A stretch of 64,000 bases of DNA from Elizabethkingia meningoseptica_A (GTDB lineage Bacteria > Bacteroidota > Bacteroidia > Flavobacteriales > Weeksellaceae), in NCBI RefSeq assembly GCF_045762675.1, contig NZ_JBJDLK010000002.1:372001-436000 (forward strand), read 5' to 3'. The translations under genes were made by a program, and so were the position numbers. Shown here piece by piece: positions 59,953 to 64,000 of this stretch (positions within the stretch are counted from its first letter, which is position 1; the number at the start of each line of letters is the position of its first letter). The notes below the pieces were generated by a model. It did not search any database. It was not told the origin of the DNA and saw only the letters and a list, made by a program, of their open reading frames with translations.

Positions 59953-60936
59953 TTAGATTTTAGCCAATTCGGTATTGATGAAATTTAACTCTTCCTGATT
60001 TAGGACTATATGAGCCGCTTTTGCATTCTGTACCGCCTGTTCTGCATTTCTGGCTCCGGCTAATACAACTGTAATAGCTGGCTGCAGGCTTGTCCAACGC
60101 AATACCAACTGGGATAAACCTGCATTCTTTTCTTTCGCCAAAGGTTCTATTTTCTGTAAAAATGCCTGCACTTTAGCCAGATCGAAGTTTTTAAAATAAT
60201 CACCACGGTGATCTCCTTCCTGTAATTTCACGTCTGCAAAATATTTACCTGTAAGCAAACCTCTTTCCATAGGGCTGTACGCAATAATACTCAGGTCATT
60301 CTCCAGTGCATAAGGTACCAGCTCTTTTTCAATACTTCTGTTCAGCATAGAATATGGAACCTGATTGCTTACAACATTCAGTGTTTCGCGCGCTTCTTTC
60401 ACCTGAGCAGTACTGTAGTTACTCACACCTGCTGTACGGATTTTCCCTTGCCGGATTAACAATTCAAAAGCTTCCATTGTTTCACTGATCGGCGTTGTCG
60501 TATCCGGCCAGTGAATCTGCAACAGGTCGATATAATCAGTTCCGAGTCTTTTAAGGCTGTCTTCAACTTCCCTGATTACGCTTTCCTTACCCGCATATTT
60601 GTAAACGTCGATATCCTTACCGCTATTGTCCTTGCTGTGCATGGCAAAATCTCCTTTTGGAGATTCCAGATTCCAGCGCATCCCAAACTTCGTTAAGGTC
60701 TGAACTTTATCTCTTGGAAGGCCTTTTATTGCTTCACCCACAATTTCTTCACTGGTTCCCTGACCATAAATCGGAGCGGTATCTATTGAGGTTACGCCTT
60801 CATGATAAGAAGCCACAATAGCATCTACTGCATCTTTGCGGTCGGTACTTCCCCACATCCATCCTCCGGCTGCCCATGCCCCGAAAGTAATGACTGATAC
60901 TTCTAAATCGCTATTTCCTAATTTTCTGAATTCCAT
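59953..60936 (-). CDS. aldo/keto reductase
   Basis: 327 residues, TIM-barrel AKR. Catalytic tetrad visible: Asp in SIDTAPIYGQG, Tyr in the same motif, Lys in TLTKFG, His in LQIHWPD; NADPH-binding end region VLAGARNAEQAVQN. Close to the AKR11/YajO-like general group. Single gene with own terminator; substrate not inferable. Confidence 0.9.
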   Translation of the reverse strand: MEFRKLGNSDLEVSVITFGAWAAGGWMWGSTDRKDAVDAIVASYHEGVTSIDTAPIYGQGTSEEIVGEAIKGLPRDKVQTLTKFGMRWNLESPKGDFAMHSKDNSGKDIDVYKYAGKESVIREVEDSLKRLGTDYIDLLQIHWPDTTTPISETMEAFELLIRQGKIRTAGVSNYSTAQVKEARETLNVVSNQVPYSMLNRSIEKELVPYALENDLSIIAYSPMERGLLTGKYFADVKLQEGDHRGDYFKNFDLAKVQAFLQKIEPLAKEKNAGLSQLVLRWTSLQPAITVVLAGARNAEQAVQNAKAAHIVLNQEELNFINTELAKI

Positions 60937-61093
60937 ATTGTTCTTTTAATTTAGTGATACAAATTTCTGTCATTATTCCGATAAAGACTTTTCTGAAAAA
61001 TTCAAAATACTTGACTTTTTGTTTCAACAGAATATGAACAGTTCTGAAACACTAAAAAATAATAATTAACTTTATTTACCAAATACCAGACTG

Positions 61094-61573
61094 ATGAAAT
61101 ATCTATTTAATTACAAACAGGCTTTAGGTCTTCTCCTGCTTATATTTGCCGGAAAAGCGAAAGCTCAGGCACAAAACATACAGACGAAGCCACTGCCTGC
61201 ACAATGTATTCAAAAGCTTATATTAACTTCGGATAAAATGATTTTCACAAAAGATCATAGTGAGAAACTGGTAAAATCAGAAATTATTATAGATCCACAA
61301 GAATCCATCATTGTTTTTTCTTTTGAAGAACCCGGAAAAACAAAGCAGCCAAAAGTTCAGAACCACATCAGGGCGATTCACTGCACGATTGACTCCTCTT
61401 TTACAAAAGGTAAAGTCATTTACGCTGTGAATACAGATAATCCCGACGGATCTGTTTCAGCCACAGAACTTTTACTGGAAGCCACACCAGACGGTTTGTT
61501 CTTTTCCAGCAATATTGACCCTGCAAATAACAAAGCGCTTATTCCGGTCATTAGAAAAGTACTTCCGAAATAA
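61094..61573 (+). CDS. hypothetical secreted protein
   Basis: 159 residues with a signal peptide (LLLLIFAGKAKAQAQ). Otherwise polar, beta-rich, no recognised domain (KLILTSDKMIFTKDHSEKLV, SIIVFSFEEPGK). Preceded by a -7-like TAACTTTA at 61067-61074; followed by a hairpin at 61626-61677. Confidence 0.6.
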   Translation: MKYLFNYKQALGLLLLIFAGKAKAQAQNIQTKPLPAQCIQKLILTSDKMIFTKDHSEKLVKSEIIIDPQESIIVFSFEEPGKTKQPKVQNHIRAIHCTIDSSFTKGKVIYAVNTDNPDGSVSATELLLEATPDGLFFSSNIDPANNKALIPVIRKVLPK

Positions 61574-61625
61574 TTGCCCGAAACCAGAGATTGTATAGCA
61601 AATAGTACTTTTATATTATAAAAAA

Positions 61626-61677
61626 GAGGATGTCCGGATAAACCAAGCTCATAATTTTTCGGACACCCTCCTGTTTT
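61626..61677. terminator. hairpin terminator
   Basis: GAGGATGTCCG / CGGACACCCTC (one mismatch) with T-run; between convergent 61094-61573 and 61730-63316. Confidence 0.7.
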
Positions 61678-61729
61678 TTAGTATAGTACTTTCACTACAA
61701 GCTTTTATACTATTTACGTTCTTTTAGCA

Positions 61730-63316
61730 TTAATAAGCAGCAAACTCGGCAAGATGTGTATAATTAAATCCACCGTTTGTTGCCGTTACTTTTACTTTTA
61801 CATAACGCATCGACTGCGCCTGTGAGAGGTCGGTATACTGCCAGCTTTGCTGTGCTTTCAGTGTATAAGTTCCTATACTCGTCCAGTTGATATTGTCATC
61901 GCTTTTAAAAATTTCAATATCCTTCATGGCACCGTTTAAATTACTGCGGTTGGCAAAAGCAAAACCTTTGACTGTTGTGGCAGACTGCATATCAACAATA
62001 AAATGATGTGGAAGCGGCGCTTCACCACCTCTCCATTTTGTATGCCACACTGAATTATTATTGCCATCCAGAATATTTCCTACAACACCGTCACTGGTTT
62101 CCTGACTGTCAGTTGCGATGGCCTGCCAGCCTGTTCTGTCCAGTAAATCCTTGGTATTGATTACTTCAATTTCAGGTACACCGTTTACAAATTTATACTG
62201 GAATCTGTATGTTACCAATGTTCCGTTCTGGTGATAAAAATTAAGCTTTAATTCATAGTCGCCGGATAAGGTGTAAAATTCATTAAGCGGACATTCAACA
62301 GAAAAACTGTCACCGTTTACAGGATGTGTATTCCACGCCAGTGCATCGTAATCTTTATTACCTCCTGCCGGGAAAGGATCATGGTATACATTTACCACTG
62401 TTACAGGCAAACTCGACGTAAATTTACCACTGATAATAATTTTATTATTAACAAACTCCCCTTTCAGTTTGGTCAGATTATGATTTACAGAAGCATACCA
62501 GTCGCTTCTTGTAGCAGTGGCAAATGTTTGAGAAGTGGAGAATAATGCCGCAGTAGCATTGGTGATAAATGTAGGTGTTTTTCCATAGGAATAATTTCCG
62601 CTTCCCATTAAAGCTGTCCCTAAAACCGGCTGATCCAACTTATGCTCTTTATTATGAGGCGCATTTAAGCCATGCCCAAGTTCATGTGCTAACCCGCCGA
62701 TCCACTTGGTTGCAAGATCTCCTGCTGCACCGCCGATTCCCAGTTTATTGGTATCCATACCCGGATAATCCAGTGCAAAACAATCTCTTCCCAATCCATA
62801 GAATGGCGGACCGCCCGGGTTATTGGGATCTGAATTATAAGAAGGCATAATGATTAAATTATGATCACTTTTCTTATCAGCAGGGTGAAGTGTAAAATAT
62901 TGTCTGACCTCATCCATTACAACACTCCCGCCGCCGTCATAAGGATAGGAAGCTTTTCCTTTATTTCCTTTAATGGTAATAATATTCACCCTTGTATCCG
63001 ATAAAAGATCCAGTCCGAAAGAAGTATTGCCATATCCGGCACGGTTCAGGTTATCTCCGTAAAACTTTTGCAATTGCAGCATTATATTACTCAGCCTCTT
63101 CTGATAATCCGGAATAGTATCCACATCATTAGGGACAAAATAAATTAAGTTGAGTTTGTACGGATTGTTTTTCCACGGATTGGTTAACGAAACATTCGAT
63201 GTTTTAGCACTCGGCTGTAATGACGACTCTTCGCTTCCCATTACATCTGTTTTACACGAGCTTAGCGTGCAGGCCAGCAGAACTGCCCACAAAGAACTCA
63301 TCAATAATTTTCTCAT
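61730..63316 (-). CDS. metzincin-like metalloprotease lipoprotein with F5/8 type C domain
   Basis: 528 residues. Lipobox LSSC (Cys about 21). Protease domain with zinc motif HELGHGLNAPH (HExxHxxxxxH, about 212-222) and a Met-turn LGTALMGSGNYSYG about 20 residues later. C-terminal about 140 residues are an F5/8C (discoidin) carbohydrate-binding domain (ILDGNNNSVWHTKW, HHFIVDMQSATTVKGFAF, RYVKVKVT). Surface protease for glycosylated targets is the inference. Not the M12A flavastacin pattern; exact MEROPS family unassigned. Confidence 0.82.
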   Translation of the reverse strand: MRKLLMSSLWAVLLACTLSSCKTDVMGSEESSLQPSAKTSNVSLTNPWKNNPYKLNLIYFVPNDVDTIPDYQKRLSNIMLQLQKFYGDNLNRAGYGNTSFGLDLLSDTRVNIITIKGNKGKASYPYDGGGSVVMDEVRQYFTLHPADKKSDHNLIIMPSYNSDPNNPGGPPFYGLGRDCFALDYPGMDTNKLGIGGAAGDLATKWIGGLAHELGHGLNAPHNKEHKLDQPVLGTALMGSGNYSYGKTPTFITNATAALFSTSQTFATATRSDWYASVNHNLTKLKGEFVNNKIIISGKFTSSLPVTVVNVYHDPFPAGGNKDYDALAWNTHPVNGDSFSVECPLNEFYTLSGDYELKLNFYHQNGTLVTYRFQYKFVNGVPEIEVINTKDLLDRTGWQAIATDSQETSDGVVGNILDGNNNSVWHTKWRGGEAPLPHHFIVDMQSATTVKGFAFANRSNLNGAMKDIEIFKSDDNINWTSIGTYTLKAQQSWQYTDLSQAQSMRYVKVKVTATNGGFNYTHLAEFAAY

Positions 63317-63572
63317 AGTTGAATAAATTTTATTTTAAATTAGTTTTTGCTTTGGTTCATTAAAAATAATACAATTTTTCAACAAATAAATAACCGATAT
63401 TAAAATAAAATAACACTTTAACAAAACATAATACAATTATGATTTTCTAACTGCATTTTCCTGGGAACCATAAACCGGCTACAACAGCCTGTCATAAGCC
63501 AATTCATATTTTATATAGCGCGTATAGTTAAAAATGACACTTCTATTTTTCTTATACATTTATTTTATGATA

Positions 63573-63580
63573 ACTTTGAT
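63573..63580 (+). promoter_or_regulatory. -7 element of terminal SDR gene
   Basis: TAACTTTG; predicted start near 63587, 22 nt before ATG 63609. Confidence 0.5.
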
Positions 63581-63608
63581 AGAACAAACCAATAAAAGAA
63601 TATTAATT

Positions 63609-64000
63609 ATGAGTAAAATTGCAGTCGTAACAGGTGGTAACCGTGGACTAGGAAAAGATATGGTTATTAACCTTGCCAAAGCGGGCAAAGATGTTATCTT
63701 CACATATAACAGCAAAGAAGATGAAGCAAACGAAGTGATAAAAGAAGTTGAAAACCTTGGTCAGAATGCAGCAGCCATTCAGCTGAGCGTAGACAAACAA
63801 AGCAGCTTTGATCTTTTTTTCGGACAACTATCAACATTACTCTACGAAAAATTCGGCGGTGCTAAAATAGACTACTGGGTGAACAATGCCGGAATCGGAC
63901 TTCCTACATTATTAGGTCATACCGATGAAAAGTCTTTTGATACACTGATGAATATTCATGTAAAAAGTCCGTATTTCCTTGTACAAAGTGCTTTAAACCT
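63609..64000 (+). CDS. short-chain dehydrogenase (N-terminal part; runs off window)
   Basis: 131 codons to the window end. Classical SDR N-terminus: VVTGGNRGLGKDMVI (TGxxxGxG) and WVNNAGIGLPT (NNAG). Catalytic YxxxK lies beyond the window. Substrate unknown. Confidence 0.88.
   Translation, partial: MSKIAVVTGGNRGLGKDMVINLAKAGKDVIFTYNSKEDEANEVIKEVENLGQNAAAIQLSVDKQSSFDLFFGQLSTLLYEKFGGAKIDYWVNNAGIGLPTLLGHTDEKSFDTLMNIHVKSPYFLVQSALN

Noticed and set aside
1..64000. Restriction-modification, toxin-antitoxin, CRISPR-Cas, phage or conjugation genes
   Set aside because: None recognised anywhere; the only mobile DNA is the IS3-type element and possibly the tRNA fragment.

Overview
The window looks like chromosomal DNA of a flavobacterium (Bacteroidota, Weeksellaceae), most likely Elizabethkingia. 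Evidence: AT-rich sequence, promoters with the Bacteroidota -7 element TAnnTTTG and almost no Shine-Dalgarno sites, flavobacterial gene types (DUF5686, FadL-like porin beside a short archaeal-type ProS, DnaE with a fused DnaQ exonuclease, TPR-HTH membrane regulator, fimbrillin-like lipoprotein) and a class A beta-lactamase that reads as the CME type of Elizabethkingia. Genus is an inference from gene content.

Layout. 1-4.6 kb: end of a methyltransferase, small membrane proteins, an Rrf2 regulator with an NAD(P)-binding protein and a divergent SnoaL-like lipoprotein sharing one palindrome. 4.9-14.7 kb: acyl-CoA synthetase, a TetR-OMF-MFP-RND efflux operon, two DUF2059-like secreted proteins. 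14.8-25.9 kb: dnaE, fused E1 alpha/beta 2-oxoacid dehydrogenase, DUF5686 outer membrane protein, M20 amidohydrolase, a Cys-rich double-glycine-leader peptide. 25.9-33.5 kb: SDR/flavoprotein pair, then a metal-homeostasis locus (Fur/Zur-like repressor with an rRNA methyltransferase and glycosyltransferase, divergent from a methyltransferase and a ZIP transporter). 33.6-35.0 kb: a complete but frameshifted IS3-type element with TSD. 35.0-44.6 kb: porin/lipoprotein pair, proS, DUF937-OmpA protein, mntH, grpE-dnaJ, and a GRDP-like gene whose promoter carries two copies of the Zur-like operator. 44.8-51.9 kb: BCCT transporter, GntR-TauE-DUF1634 operon, OsmC, AraC regulator, beta-lactamase. 52-59.7 kb: a regulatory and surface-protein locus described below. 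59.9-64 kb: aldo/keto reductase, secreted protein, metzincin lipoprotein with F5/8C domain, start of an SDR gene.

The most striking region is 52.0-59.7 kb. A TPR-HTH membrane regulator (52804-54219) faces a promoter module that is repeated, ungapped, 1457 bp downstream (54295-54402 and 55752-55859; 73 of 112 positions identical by hand count). One copy precedes two tiny membrane-peptide ORFs; the other precedes a small peptide with an IAAGS motif plus a fimbrillin/FISUMP-like lipoprotein. Between them lies a Crp-family gene. A palindrome GTAACA-N2-TGTTAC occurs at three promoters, each exactly 22 nt from a CAnnTTTR -7-like box: upstream of the Crp gene itself, of a membrane protein, and of a tandem-DUF4822 lipoprotein. 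I read this as an undescribed two-layer regulatory circuit for cell-envelope proteins.

A second coherent unit is the zinc-type regulon: the motif GCRAC-N3-GTTGC occurs once in the divergent Fur-family/ZIP promoter and twice at the GRDP-like promoter 13 kb away, overlapping the -33 and -7 elements.
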